A stretch of DNA of 64,000 nucleotides from Vibrio sp. RE86 (GTDB lineage Bacteria; Pseudomonadota; Gammaproteobacteria; Enterobacterales; Vibrionaceae): contig NZ_VTXI01000016.1 in the NCBI RefSeq assembly GCF_013114545.1, positions 62,001 to 126,000 on the forward strand, given 5' to 3'. Shown here one piece after another: positions 20,197 to 28,571 of the stretch. Positions within the stretch are counted from its first letter, which is position 1; each line of letters opens with the position of its first letter. Both the position numbers and the translations under genes were made by a program. The notes under the pieces are model-generated. The model saw only the letters and a list, made by a program, of their open reading frames with translations, had not been told where the DNA came from and did no database searches.

Positions 20197-22383
20197 TCAA
20201 TTCATTATTGCTGAGCTCTTAGGCTCGCTATGGTCAACTCTGACTGCAAACTTACTCGCCAAAGAATGTAGCTCTGGAAGCATTCGATAGATCAGGTGGA
20301 GCTGCTGAAGAACCATTCTAACGGAGCTTTCATCTTCCTCACGCCACTCAGACAATTTCTGTTCTAGACTTGCGTCATCAATTTCGCTGGTATCGCAAAT
20401 ATCGGAGTGTTGATTCAATTGTGCATAGAGTATGTCTAGATGCTGGTGGATCCCTCGATGTGCATCGAGAATAAGTTTGTGCGTTGCTTCATCTGCAATT
20501 TGTGTTCTGTGAGCGCCTAAGGCAGAAATATAGCTCAGCAGGGCATGGTTCAACGTCAAAAATCGATAACTTTCGTCTATAGCTGATTGATAGCGCCCAG
20601 GCTCAGCCAACATGGTACTTATCGCATTGGTTAGACTGGCATCTTGGTTGTGAGCATGACGACGAGAAATTCGATAACTTAACGTGTCCTTTTTACCGAT
20701 GCGATATTGGCCAATGATCTGAGCCAAATAGGTTCGATTCGCTGCGATGGCATCGGCCATGACTTTATGTAACCGTTTTGATTGCCAATCGGGTAAGATC
20801 AGCGCGACTGCGGCCACAGCCAACGCACAGCCAACGAGAGTGTCGCCTAAACGAGGTAACACAACGGCATACCCTTCACCGAGCTGATTGAAACAGAACA
20901 GGACTAAAACGGTGATAAAACCAGTTGCATAGCCGTAATTCGCAAGCCTAAACGCAAAGAACGCAACACCTGAGACCACGATGAATACTAGTTGGCTCTC
21001 CTGTGATGGGAAGAACGTTAACAGTGGCACACCGATCAAGAGACCAGCAAATGTGCCAATCACACGAGCAACGAGCTTTTGACGGGTCGCGCTATAGTTA
21101 GGCTGACAGACAAATAGGGTGGTAAGCAAAATCCAATACCCTCGCTCGATATCGAAAGCTTGAATGATTCCATAACCCAAGGTTAATGCGATAGACATGC
21201 GTATTGCGTGTCTAAACAGCATTGAATCCTTGGTAAAGTTAGAGGCAATTCGGCGCCACATTGCCTTCAATGAGTGTACTTCTGTGTCATCAAGGACATC
21301 TTCTTCAAGCTTGTTTGTATCTGGGTTGTTTACATTACTTAACTGTTTCTCGACCGTAGCAAGGTTATTAAATAGGTAACCAAGTTGAGAGATCAATGAG
21401 CGCCACTCAGGTCTTTGTTGTTCCTGAAGATAGGTCAGTGAATTTTGTAGTTCATCAAGCGCAATGACTGAATCATCGCTGTGTTTGTATTCCTTACCTA
21501 ACAGAATAGCTTCTGCAATGTCACGACATGACTGAGCTTGGTTTTCCATAAGGTGCTTGAATCGGAACAAAACGTCAGATCGTTCAAAATGATGTGCCAG
21601 CTCTTGATAACGATAATGGGTGGAACTGATGCGTTCATGTATGTCTTGAGCAAGAAAGTAAATGTTTAGAAAACGGTCACTGGCACCATCCACATGTCCA
21701 CGTTTAGAACGGTTTAAAAAGGTCGATTTACATGCGTTGAGTGCATTTACCGTCGCTGCATTTAAACTCGCTTCTTGAATGCGGTAAGGCTGGGGGGTTA
21801 GATCGGAAACGGGGTGGAAAAGCTGGCTTTTTGAATCAAAGTAATTGGCGAGTTGCAGGAACACATTAGCAAGGCTTTGTTGAACTGGCTGCATAGGCCA
21901 AAACGCATGCCAAATCATCGATACCAAATAGTACCAAGCTGCACCGGTAAGTAGCATCAAAGGTTGGAACCAAATGTTGATGCTCTCATGAGCACCTAAC
22001 ATGGCATAAATGGCAATCAACAGAGAACCAAATGCAATGCTTGCGTAACGAGGCCCGATTGCGCCCAACATGATAAAGCCGAACGTAGACACAAATAACC
22101 CTACAGCGAATGCCCATGGCGTATTGAACAGAAACTCGATGGAAAATGCCGCGATTGCGAAACAGATGAGCGTCAACGTTTGTGATTTGATTCGGCCAGT
22201 GAAGCTATCATCACTTTCAGCGAGGGCAGCGGCAATAATGCCAAGAATGAGTGGGATAATGTGCGAATTGAGCTGGAAATACCAAGCAGGTATCACTACA
22301 CCAAGCAGCGTTACTAAAATAAGCAGGCTGTAGTTGATCGTTTTGTTTGCCCAATAGTGGCGAAGCTGACTAATAGTGTTCAC
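20197..22383 (-). CDS. yccS: YccS-type FUSC family inner-membrane protein
   Basis: About 728 residues from a GTG at 22383 (an in-frame TTG at 22449 would give 750). Matches E. coli YccS along its whole length: two hydrophobic blocks of about six helices each (residues about 15-170 and 385-515), separated by a long cytoplasmic helical region, with shared motifs YWILLTTLFVCQPNYSATR and CLNH/TLNHALLSYISALGAHR. Members of this family are proposed aromatic-acid or p-hydroxybenzoate-type efflux proteins, but no substrate is known for YccS. No strong Shine-Dalgarno marks any start, so the N-terminus is uncertain. It is divergent from helD. Confidence 0.88.
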   Translation of the reverse strand: MNTISQLRHYWANKTINYSLLILVTLLGVVIPAWYFQLNSHIIPLILGIIAAALAESDDSFTGRIKSQTLTLICFAIAAFSIEFLFNTPWAFAVGLFVSTFGFIMLGAIGPRYASIAFGSLLIAIYAMLGAHESINIWFQPLMLLTGAAWYYLVSMIWHAFWPMQPVQQSLANVFLQLANYFDSKSQLFHPVSDLTPQPYRIQEASLNAATVNALNACKSTFLNRSKRGHVDGASDRFLNIYFLAQDIHERISSTHYRYQELAHHFERSDVLFRFKHLMENQAQSCRDIAEAILLGKEYKHSDDSVIALDELQNSLTYLQEQQRPEWRSLISQLGYLFNNLATVEKQLSNVNNPDTNKLEEDVLDDTEVHSLKAMWRRIASNFTKDSMLFRHAIRMSIALTLGYGIIQAFDIERGYWILLTTLFVCQPNYSATRQKLVARVIGTFAGLLIGVPLLTFFPSQESQLVFIVVSGVAFFAFRLANYGYATGFITVLVLFCFNQLGEGYAVVLPRLGDTLVGCALAVAAVALILPDWQSKRLHKVMADAIAANRTYLAQIIGQYRIGKKDTLSYRISRRHAHNQDASLTNAISTMLAEPGRYQSAIDESYRFLTLNHALLSYISALGAHRTQIADEATHKLILDAHRGIHQHLDILYAQLNQHSDICDTSEIDDASLEQKLSEWREEDESSVRMVLQQLHLIYRMLPELHSLASKFAVRVDHSEPKSSAIMN

Positions 22384-22532
22384 GTAACGTACTTTTACCG
22401 ATATTTTAGAATAATGTAGCACTTCCTCTATCGTAACGTTCTGATCCAAATAAAGATATATAAGTGTTTGAACAAGGTTTGAACGATATTGCTATTGACA
22501 GAATATTTGCGGCAGATAACGGTCACATTGAC

Positions 22533-22555
22533 ACAGATTTTTAGCGTAAATCTGT
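22533..22555. promoter_or_regulatory. Inverted repeat in the yccS-helD intergenic region
   Basis: ACAGATTT and AAATCTGT are perfect 8-bp arms around a seven-base spacer. The repeat lies 59 bases before the helD start, beside a possible -10 (TTATGA, 22576-22581). It may be an operator for helD, yccS or both. The regulator is unknown. Confidence 0.35.
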
Positions 22556-22613
22556 CAAAAGCAAAATCAATTACGTTATGATGCGAGTAAGGGAATTTTA
22601 AGGCTTATCAATA

Positions 22614-24680
22614 ATGCAGCTAACCGCAAACAAGACTGCACAGTTTTTTGTTCAACGCGAATACAACCAAGTAGAAGTCACACACGACGCACTTATTCTT
22701 AATTCAGAAACGAGTCAAGAAACCATACCGTTCAATGTTTGGAGTGGGCGAGTTAAAGTTAAAAATGGCCTAATCTGGGGCGGTTTACTCTTTTATGCTC
22801 ACGAAGAAGATGAGCGTGAGCAAGCTTGGCTGGTTCAAGGTTTACCGGCAGATAAGTGCCGTGAATTTGCTCGTTTTGCCATTGCAACGTATCAGCAGTG
22901 GCATAAAAAGCAGTGCGAACAGCTCATTCAATACCTTCCTAAGTGGGAAGAGGGGCTTTATCAACTTAAACACCAACCTTCCTTTCTTGCGCATTCTTCG
23001 ATTGAAGAGTGGCGCAGTGCCGTTATTCAAGATTTTGTTGATATGGATGTCGAAGTGGAAGATGCACTTTTACGTCTACCTGCTCGAATGAGCGCATTAC
23101 AACCTTGGATTGAACAAACGAGTGTCCAACTATCGATGAGAAATGATGATTGGATGGTCAATGAGCTTGAGAACTGGAATGTACTGTTTTCCCAAATCGA
23201 GTCATCGCCTCTGAATCTAAGTCAGAAACAAGCTGTTTTGTTGAATGACGATAACAATCTGGTTCTTGCTGGAGCTGGTTCGGGCAAGACAAGCGTACTG
23301 ACGGCTCGTGTGGCCTATCTTCTGCAAAGTCATCTTGCACAGCCAGAAGAGATTCTAATGCTCTCGTTTGGTAAAGACGCGAGCAAAGAGATGAAGGAAC
23401 GTCTCGACACTAAGATCGGAGGCGGTGCCTCTCAAATTAAAGTCAACACATTCCATCAGTTAGGACTGCACATACTCAATCAATCGGAAGGTAGTCAAGT
23501 GACGCTGTCACCTCTAGTCAGCGATGATAATCAGAGACACAACTGGTGTATTGATTGGCTTAAGAAGCATTGGATGACACCGACGAATTTCAAACGTTGG
23601 CAAAAACACCTCGCTAAGTGGCCGATAGCGTATTTAGCTGGTGATGATGAATTAGGTAGCCACGTTGAGAACCCGAAGCTGATTGGTTGGCTTGAGAAAC
23701 AAGTTGCTCAGTTGGCGATGTTGGGAAAAAGCAAAAAAGAGATTCAGCAATCTTTGGTTGATAACCATGAGTATACACGCCTCAATAGTGAATTGGCGTT
23801 GGTTTGGCCATGTTATCAAGCATGGCAGCAACAGTTGAAAGAGCAGGGTCATATTGACTTTAACTTGATGATTTCTCGTGCTACCCAGTTAGTTAATAAG
23901 GGCAAGTTCACATCGCCTTGGCGCTACATTATGATTGATGAGTACCAAGATATCTCTCCTCAAAGGTTGGAGCTCATCGAAGCATTGTGCAAGCGATCAA
24001 ATGAGAAGGGTTGCGTACTGTTTGCTGTGGGCGATGATTGGCAATCAATTTATCAATTTGCAGGCTCCGATGTCGATCTGACGACCGGATTCTCTGAACG
24101 CTTCCCTAACTCGACGACCCATTATTTAGATACAACGTATCGATTTAACAATCAGCTTGGCGCGGTAGCCAATCGATTTGTACAGCAAAACCCAGCTCAG
24201 ATAGAGAAGACGCTAAACAGTCATAAAGAGCAAAAAGCGAAGGCTGTTACTTTAATTCCTCAGAGCAGTATTGAGAAAGTACTCGATCAGTTAAATCGAA
24301 GTGCTAAATCAACACAAACGGTACTGCTGCTTGGGCGCAATCACTACCATAAACCAGAGCTTTTGGCAGATTGGCAGAAAAACTTTGCGTCACTCAATAT
24401 CGACTTTATGACGTGCCATGCGAGTAAGGGCCGAGAGGCAGACTTTGTCATTATTGTTGGTGTTGATGAAGGTCAGTTCCCAACGAGAGTGAAAGCGCTG
24501 CATTTAGATAGCGCGCTAACCAAGTCAGAAGATACCTTCGCACATTCGGAAGAGCGCCGTCTGTTTTATGTCGCACTGACACGAGCGAAAAAGAAGGTTT
24601 GGATTGCTTACACGGGCTCAGGTTCTTGTTTTGTTAAAGAGTTAATCAACGACGACTACCCAGTCATCATACAAAAATAG
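22614..24680 (+). CDS. helD: DNA helicase IV
   Basis: 688 residues, near the E. coli HelD length (684). An N-terminal family-specific domain (about 1-190) is followed by a UvrD/Rep-type SF1A helicase: motif I LAGAGSGKTS (about 217-226), motif II MIDEYQDISPQ, motif III GDDWQSIYQFAGSD, motif IV DTTYRFN, and motif VI ERRLFYVALTRAKK. It is an ATP-driven 3'-5' DNA helicase linked to recombination and repair in E. coli. The cutA gene begins 12 bases after its stop, so the two may share a transcript. Confidence 0.95.
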   Translation: MQLTANKTAQFFVQREYNQVEVTHDALILNSETSQETIPFNVWSGRVKVKNGLIWGGLLFYAHEEDEREQAWLVQGLPADKCREFARFAIATYQQWHKKQCEQLIQYLPKWEEGLYQLKHQPSFLAHSSIEEWRSAVIQDFVDMDVEVEDALLRLPARMSALQPWIEQTSVQLSMRNDDWMVNELENWNVLFSQIESSPLNLSQKQAVLLNDDNNLVLAGAGSGKTSVLTARVAYLLQSHLAQPEEILMLSFGKDASKEMKERLDTKIGGGASQIKVNTFHQLGLHILNQSEGSQVTLSPLVSDDNQRHNWCIDWLKKHWMTPTNFKRWQKHLAKWPIAYLAGDDELGSHVENPKLIGWLEKQVAQLAMLGKSKKEIQQSLVDNHEYTRLNSELALVWPCYQAWQQQLKEQGHIDFNLMISRATQLVNKGKFTSPWRYIMIDEYQDISPQRLELIEALCKRSNEKGCVLFAVGDDWQSIYQFAGSDVDLTTGFSERFPNSTTHYLDTTYRFNNQLGAVANRFVQQNPAQIEKTLNSHKEQKAKAVTLIPQSSIEKVLDQLNRSAKSTQTVLLLGRNHYHKPELLADWQKNFASLNIDFMTCHASKGREADFVIIVGVDEGQFPTRVKALHLDSALTKSEDTFAHSEERRLFYVALTRAKKKVWIAYTGSGSCFVKELINDDYPVIIQK

Positions 24681-24692
24681 AGAGTGAATGTT

Positions 24693-25013
24693 ATGAGTGG
24701 ACAGTTTTGTATCACCCTCACGACGACGAATAACGAAGCAAATTGCAAAGCAATCATCAAAGAAGTGTTGGGTCGGGAGTTAGCGGCTTGTATACAAACA
24801 ATGTCTATTGAAAGTCACTACATGTGGAAAGGTGAACTTTGCACCGATAACGAAACACTACTGATCATGAAAACTAAAAAAGCCTGTTATGCAGAGCTAG
24901 AGCATGTCATTGTAGATACCCATAGTTATGAAACCCCTCAAGTCGTACAAATCCCGTTTGTTGAAGGATTCAATCCATACTTATCGTGGATAGAACAGAG
25001 TACTCGTTGCTAG
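24693..25013 (+). CDS. cutA: Divalent-cation tolerance protein CutA
   Basis: 106 residues from ATG 24693 (an in-frame GTG at 24684 is possible but places translation closer to the helD stop). Family motifs are present: LGRELAACIQ, SHYMWKGEL, LIMKTKKACY, and HSYETPQVVQIP. CutA is a small trimeric ferredoxin-like protein, historically linked to copper tolerance; its exact role is unsettled. The position right after helD suggests co-transcription without a functional link. Confidence 0.93.
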   Translation: MSGQFCITLTTTNNEANCKAIIKEVLGRELAACIQTMSIESHYMWKGELCTDNETLLIMKTKKACYAELEHVIVDTHSYETPQVVQIPFVEGFNPYLSWIEQSTRC

Positions 25014-25173
25014 GGTATCTGTATCACACAAGTATTTACCGTAATTGTTGAAAGTTAGCGACCTTGCACACTCTTCATGCAAATGAAATGCGTTATTAGC
25101 TTATCGTTTGCTTTAGAAAGGTGTGCCACATACAATCAGCGCCTCACTACATAACTATTAAAAAGTATCAGTC

Positions 25174-26013
25174 ATGCAATTGGAAACAGTCGATTATTTA
25201 GCAGACAACGCTGCCGAGCAATTTGTTGCGTCTCTTCGTGAGACAGGTTTTGGTGTACTTAAAAACCACCCGATTCCAAAAGAGTTGGTAGAGTCAATCT
25301 ACGAAAATTGGTACAAATTCTTCACTTCAGAGCGCAAAGAGGAGTTTCATTTCAACGTTGAAACTCAAGACGGTTATTTTCCACCGAGCGTGTCAGAAGT
25401 GGCTAAAGGTCACTCAGTAAAAGACATCAAAGAGTATTTCCATGTTTACCCGTGGGGCCAAATTCCAGAGGAACTAAAAGAGCAGATTCTGGATTATTAC
25501 AACCGTGCGAACGCATTTGCCGAAGAGCTACTAGGTTGGGTTGAAGCTCATGCACCTGTTGAAGTGCAAGAGAAGTTTTCTATCGCACTTTCAGAAATGA
25601 TCAACGGCAGCCAGAAAACACTGCTTCGCATTTTGCATTACCCACCAATGACTGGTGAAGAAGAGCCTGGCGCAATTCGTGCAGCGGCACACGAAGACAT
25701 TAACCTGCTTACTGTGCTACCTGCGGCAAACGAGCCTGGTTTACAGGTATTGTCAAAAGAGGGTGACTGGTTAGACGTACCGTGTGATTTCGGTAACCTA
25801 ATCATCAACATCGGTGATATGTTGCAAGAAGCGTCAGGCGGTTACTTCCCATCGACGACGCACCGCGTGATTAATCCAACAGGTGGTCGCCAAGAGCATT
25901 CGCGTATCTCATTGCCGTTGTTCCTTCACCCTAAGCCAGAGGTCGTGCTTTCAGAGCGTCACACTGCTGACAGCTACCTGATGGAACGTCTTCGTGAGTT
26001 GGGTGTTATCTAA
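25174..26013 (+). CDS. 2-oxoglutarate/Fe(II)-dependent oxygenase (isopenicillin N synthase family)
   Basis: 279 residues. An N-terminal DIOX_N-like region (about 10-110, with GFGVLKNHPI) precedes the jelly-roll oxygenase core. The iron triad is His-x-Asp in AAHEDINLLTVL and His in STTHRVINP; the 2-oxoglutarate-binding Arg-x-Ser is HSRISLPLF. Such enzymes hydroxylate or cyclise small molecules; the substrate is not predictable and no biosynthetic cluster surrounds it. No strong Shine-Dalgarno is seen before its ATG. It ends at the hairpin at 26032-26066. Confidence 0.9.
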   Translation: MQLETVDYLADNAAEQFVASLRETGFGVLKNHPIPKELVESIYENWYKFFTSERKEEFHFNVETQDGYFPPSVSEVAKGHSVKDIKEYFHVYPWGQIPEELKEQILDYYNRANAFAEELLGWVEAHAPVEVQEKFSIALSEMINGSQKTLLRILHYPPMTGEEEPGAIRAAAHEDINLLTVLPAANEPGLQVLSKEGDWLDVPCDFGNLIINIGDMLQEASGGYFPSTTHRVINPTGGRQEHSRISLPLFLHPKPEVVLSERHTADSYLMERLRELGVI

Positions 26014-26031
26014 GTTATAAGAATTGTTTTT

Positions 26032-26066
26032 AAAGCCGTATTTCGAAAGAAATGCGGCTTTTTTTG
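26032..26066 (+). terminator. Rho-independent terminator
   Basis: AAAGCCGTATTTC, loop GAAA, GAAATGCGGCTTTTTTT. It follows the oxygenase stop by 18 bases. Confidence 0.88.
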
Positions 26067-26150
26067 TTTTAAACAGCAATTGTGAAAGCGCATTCTCGAC
26101 AAACGGGCGTTTATGTCGTTTATTAAAAAGAGAACGTTAGAGAGAGGCTT

Positions 26151-26768
26151 ATGGAAGAACATAACGAACTGACTGCTCAATTTCAGCAGTACATGGAAAA
26201 CCCATTATTGTGGCCAATTTTGGAAGTGTTAAAAAGTCAACCCAGTGGTTGGAAGGTCCATACTCTTGCTTCGCATCTTGGTGAGCTTGGTTTTATTCCA
26301 ATCCTTGACGATTCTCCTGAGAAAGATCTGTTTAAACGTAACTTTCTTATCATGAACGCACTTTACCAACTGCAAGAGACGCTTTACCCCGATAAGTGGG
26401 TACAAGTTGAAGCGATGAATATTGTACTAATGCCGTCTCATCAGGTTGAAGGTCATGCGGTTGATCATCATGATCCTCTAAGAGATTACTACATCCACTG
26501 GAAAAACTACGAAGCAGAAGAGGGCGAAGTAAAACGTCTATTGAATGAATTTTGGACGCGCTATCGTGAATTTGTTGGTAGTACCAATGGTAAAGATATG
26601 GACAGGGCAAAAGCACTAAGTTTGTTCAAACTTCCTCATGATGCAACGACAGCGGAGATACGTAAAACGTGGCGTAAACTCGCATTGAAGTGGCACCCAG
26701 ACAGAGAAAATGGCAATAGTGAGCAGTTTCAAGTGTTGTGTGAGGCTTGGCACGTTCTTAGGCATTAA
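26151..26768 (+). CDS. DnaJ-related protein with C-terminal J domain
   Basis: 205 residues. The N-terminal about 130 residues match the DNAJ-related N-terminal domain (NPLLWPILEVLKSQPSGWKVHTLASHL). A J domain occupies about 155-205, with the essential HPD loop in ALKWHPDREN. It should stimulate an Hsp70 partner (DnaK family) on an unknown client. There are no Gly/Phe-rich or zinc-finger regions, so it is not a general DnaJ. Start supported by AGAGAGG. It converges on the ABC-class ATPase gene. Confidence 0.9.
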   Translation: MEEHNELTAQFQQYMENPLLWPILEVLKSQPSGWKVHTLASHLGELGFIPILDDSPEKDLFKRNFLIMNALYQLQETLYPDKWVQVEAMNIVLMPSHQVEGHAVDHHDPLRDYYIHWKNYEAEEGEVKRLLNEFWTRYREFVGSTNGKDMDRAKALSLFKLPHDATTAEIRKTWRKLALKWHPDRENGNSEQFQVLCEAWHVLRH

Positions 26769-26789
26769 TGTTTCAGACGTTGTCTAAAT

Positions 26790-26815
26790 AAAAAAGCGCC
26801 ATGTAGGCGCTTTTT
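26790..26815. terminator. Bidirectional rho-independent terminator
   Basis: AAAAAAGCGCC, loop ATGTA, GGCGCTTTTT between two convergent genes. Confidence 0.87.
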
Positions 26816-26836
26816 ATGTTTCAAAATAAAGAAGGT

Positions 26837-28492
26837 TTAATTGACCGCTTTGAACTGTGACTTGCGCATTCTGTTAAGCGCAGCCATTACATCCAGCGTT
26901 CTCGGTTTAGCAAGGTCACCTTGAATTGGCATTACCGCTGACCAATCACCTTTGAGTTGTTCGCTAATTTGCTTCGCTGGGTTTTTCGACCAACCTGGCT
27001 GTTGTGCTAGAGAGAACCATAACCAACCGATAGCTTGAAGCTCACTGCTTGACTCTAATTGTTCTAACGCACTGAGGTCTGCGAACTCCTTGCCGAAACG
27101 CAGTGAATCTTTACCCTTGGCTGAGATTCTAAACTTACCGTCAGCAAGAATCTTCTGTAGTGCTGAGCAGTTAAACTGACGTGGACGGAACGTTTCTAGT
27201 TCACTTTCACTTTCGTTTTCACGCTGTGAAGGGTGCTGGGCAATCACTTGCTTCGCTTTTTCCGTTACATCCAGCGCTTGATAATCATGCATTTGAATCA
27301 CAGTGTTCGCAACATCAAGGTAGTCACCAGAGCCACCCATAACGATGATGGTTGATACGTTTAGGTCATCACGCAGTTGGCCGATACGATCAACGAGAGG
27401 AGTAATCGGTTCATCGCCCTTAGAAACTAACGCCTGCATTCGTTCATCACGGATCATAAAGTTAGTTGCTGACGTATCTTCGTCAATCAGCATAGCTTGC
27501 GCGCCTGCTTCAATAGACTCTTGTAGCCAAGCTGCTTGAGATGTCGAACCTGAAGCATCTTGCGTCGAAAAGTCAGCAGTATCTTTGCCCATTGGCAGAT
27601 GGTTGATGTAGTTCGATAGGTTTAAGTTATGAACACAACGTCCATCTTCAGCGCGAATCTTCATCGACTCTTGGTTAGTCACGATTAGCTCACGGCCATC
27701 ACCAGGAATGTGATCATAGATTGAACGCTCTATGGCATTTAATAACGTAGACTTACCGTGGAAACCACCACCGACAATCAGTGTGATTCCTTTCGGAATA
27801 CCTAAACCGACAACCTTACCTTGATTTGGAGTATCTAAAGTCACTTCTAGTGAGCTAGGGGCTTTGAATTCAACTGCATCTTTCATCGGTAGGTCGCAGT
27901 TACCCGCAATTCGAGGGAGCACAGAACCATTGCCAACGAACGCAATTAAGCCTTTGTCTTCTAGCTGTGCGCGCATAGCAACTTGATCTTCAACCGTTTG
28001 GCAGTGCTTAAGCAGAGCTGATTTGTCGAGTTCACGTTCTAGCGTGCAACGGCGAATAAATTTAGGAAGATGGAACGTAAGAATATTGTTCGCCTTCTTG
28101 CCCAGAACAGAACGACCTTCAGCAGGTAAATCCATACGGAAGCGTAACTCAATACCTTGGTCAGTGAATAACACTGCGGTGCTGTCTAATACTGTCTGGC
28201 CAGTCAGTGCGATACTGATACTTTGCTCTTGTTTCGCGAACTCAGCAAAACTACGCGCAATAAAATCGCGTGCCGCAATCTGGTAAGCCGTGGATTGCTC
28301 GCGGATCCAAGCTAATCCTGTTACGGACCAAGGGCGTATCGCTCTCACGCGTGAAGCAGAGGCATAAGGGTCACCTTGAACGTAGTCAATATGGAAGGTG
28401 TAGTCACCGAAGTCATACTGACCCTTAATCTGCTGATAAGCACGGTAGTTCTGTTTTTCGATTTTTTTTAAGGTGGCAGTAAGTTGATCCAT
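26837..28492 (-). CDS. Predicted ABC-class ATPase (PF09818 family)
   Basis: 551 residues. The ATPase core has a P-loop GGGFHGKSTLLNAIE (about 238-252), a signature-like segment STQDASGSTSQAA and Walker B MLIDEDTSATNFMIRD (about 335-350). Flanking N- and C-terminal domains carry the family pattern (QIKGQYDF, YASASRVRA). There is no transporter permease nearby and no membrane segment, so it is a soluble member of the ABC_ATPase family, of which relatives have been suggested to bind RNA. Cellular function is unknown. Start at ATG 28492 has little Shine-Dalgarno support. Confidence 0.88.
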   Translation of the reverse strand: MDQLTATLKKIEKQNYRAYQQIKGQYDFGDYTFHIDYVQGDPYASASRVRAIRPWSVTGLAWIREQSTAYQIAARDFIARSFAEFAKQEQSISIALTGQTVLDSTAVLFTDQGIELRFRMDLPAEGRSVLGKKANNILTFHLPKFIRRCTLERELDKSALLKHCQTVEDQVAMRAQLEDKGLIAFVGNGSVLPRIAGNCDLPMKDAVEFKAPSSLEVTLDTPNQGKVVGLGIPKGITLIVGGGFHGKSTLLNAIERSIYDHIPGDGRELIVTNQESMKIRAEDGRCVHNLNLSNYINHLPMGKDTADFSTQDASGSTSQAAWLQESIEAGAQAMLIDEDTSATNFMIRDERMQALVSKGDEPITPLVDRIGQLRDDLNVSTIIVMGGSGDYLDVANTVIQMHDYQALDVTEKAKQVIAQHPSQRENESESELETFRPRQFNCSALQKILADGKFRISAKGKDSLRFGKEFADLSALEQLESSSELQAIGWLWFSLAQQPGWSKNPAKQISEQLKGDWSAVMPIQGDLAKPRTLDVMAALNRMRKSQFKAVN

Positions 28493-28571
28493 ATTGATTT
28501 CATTTGCTTAGAACAAGAAAGGCGAGGATTATAGAAACCGCTCGCCGTAGAGTAAAGGGATAACTGAAAGA

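Noticed and set aside
24684..24692. GTG start for cutA nine bases before the ATG
   Set aside because: ATG at 24693 is the stronger initiator and gives the usual family N-terminus.
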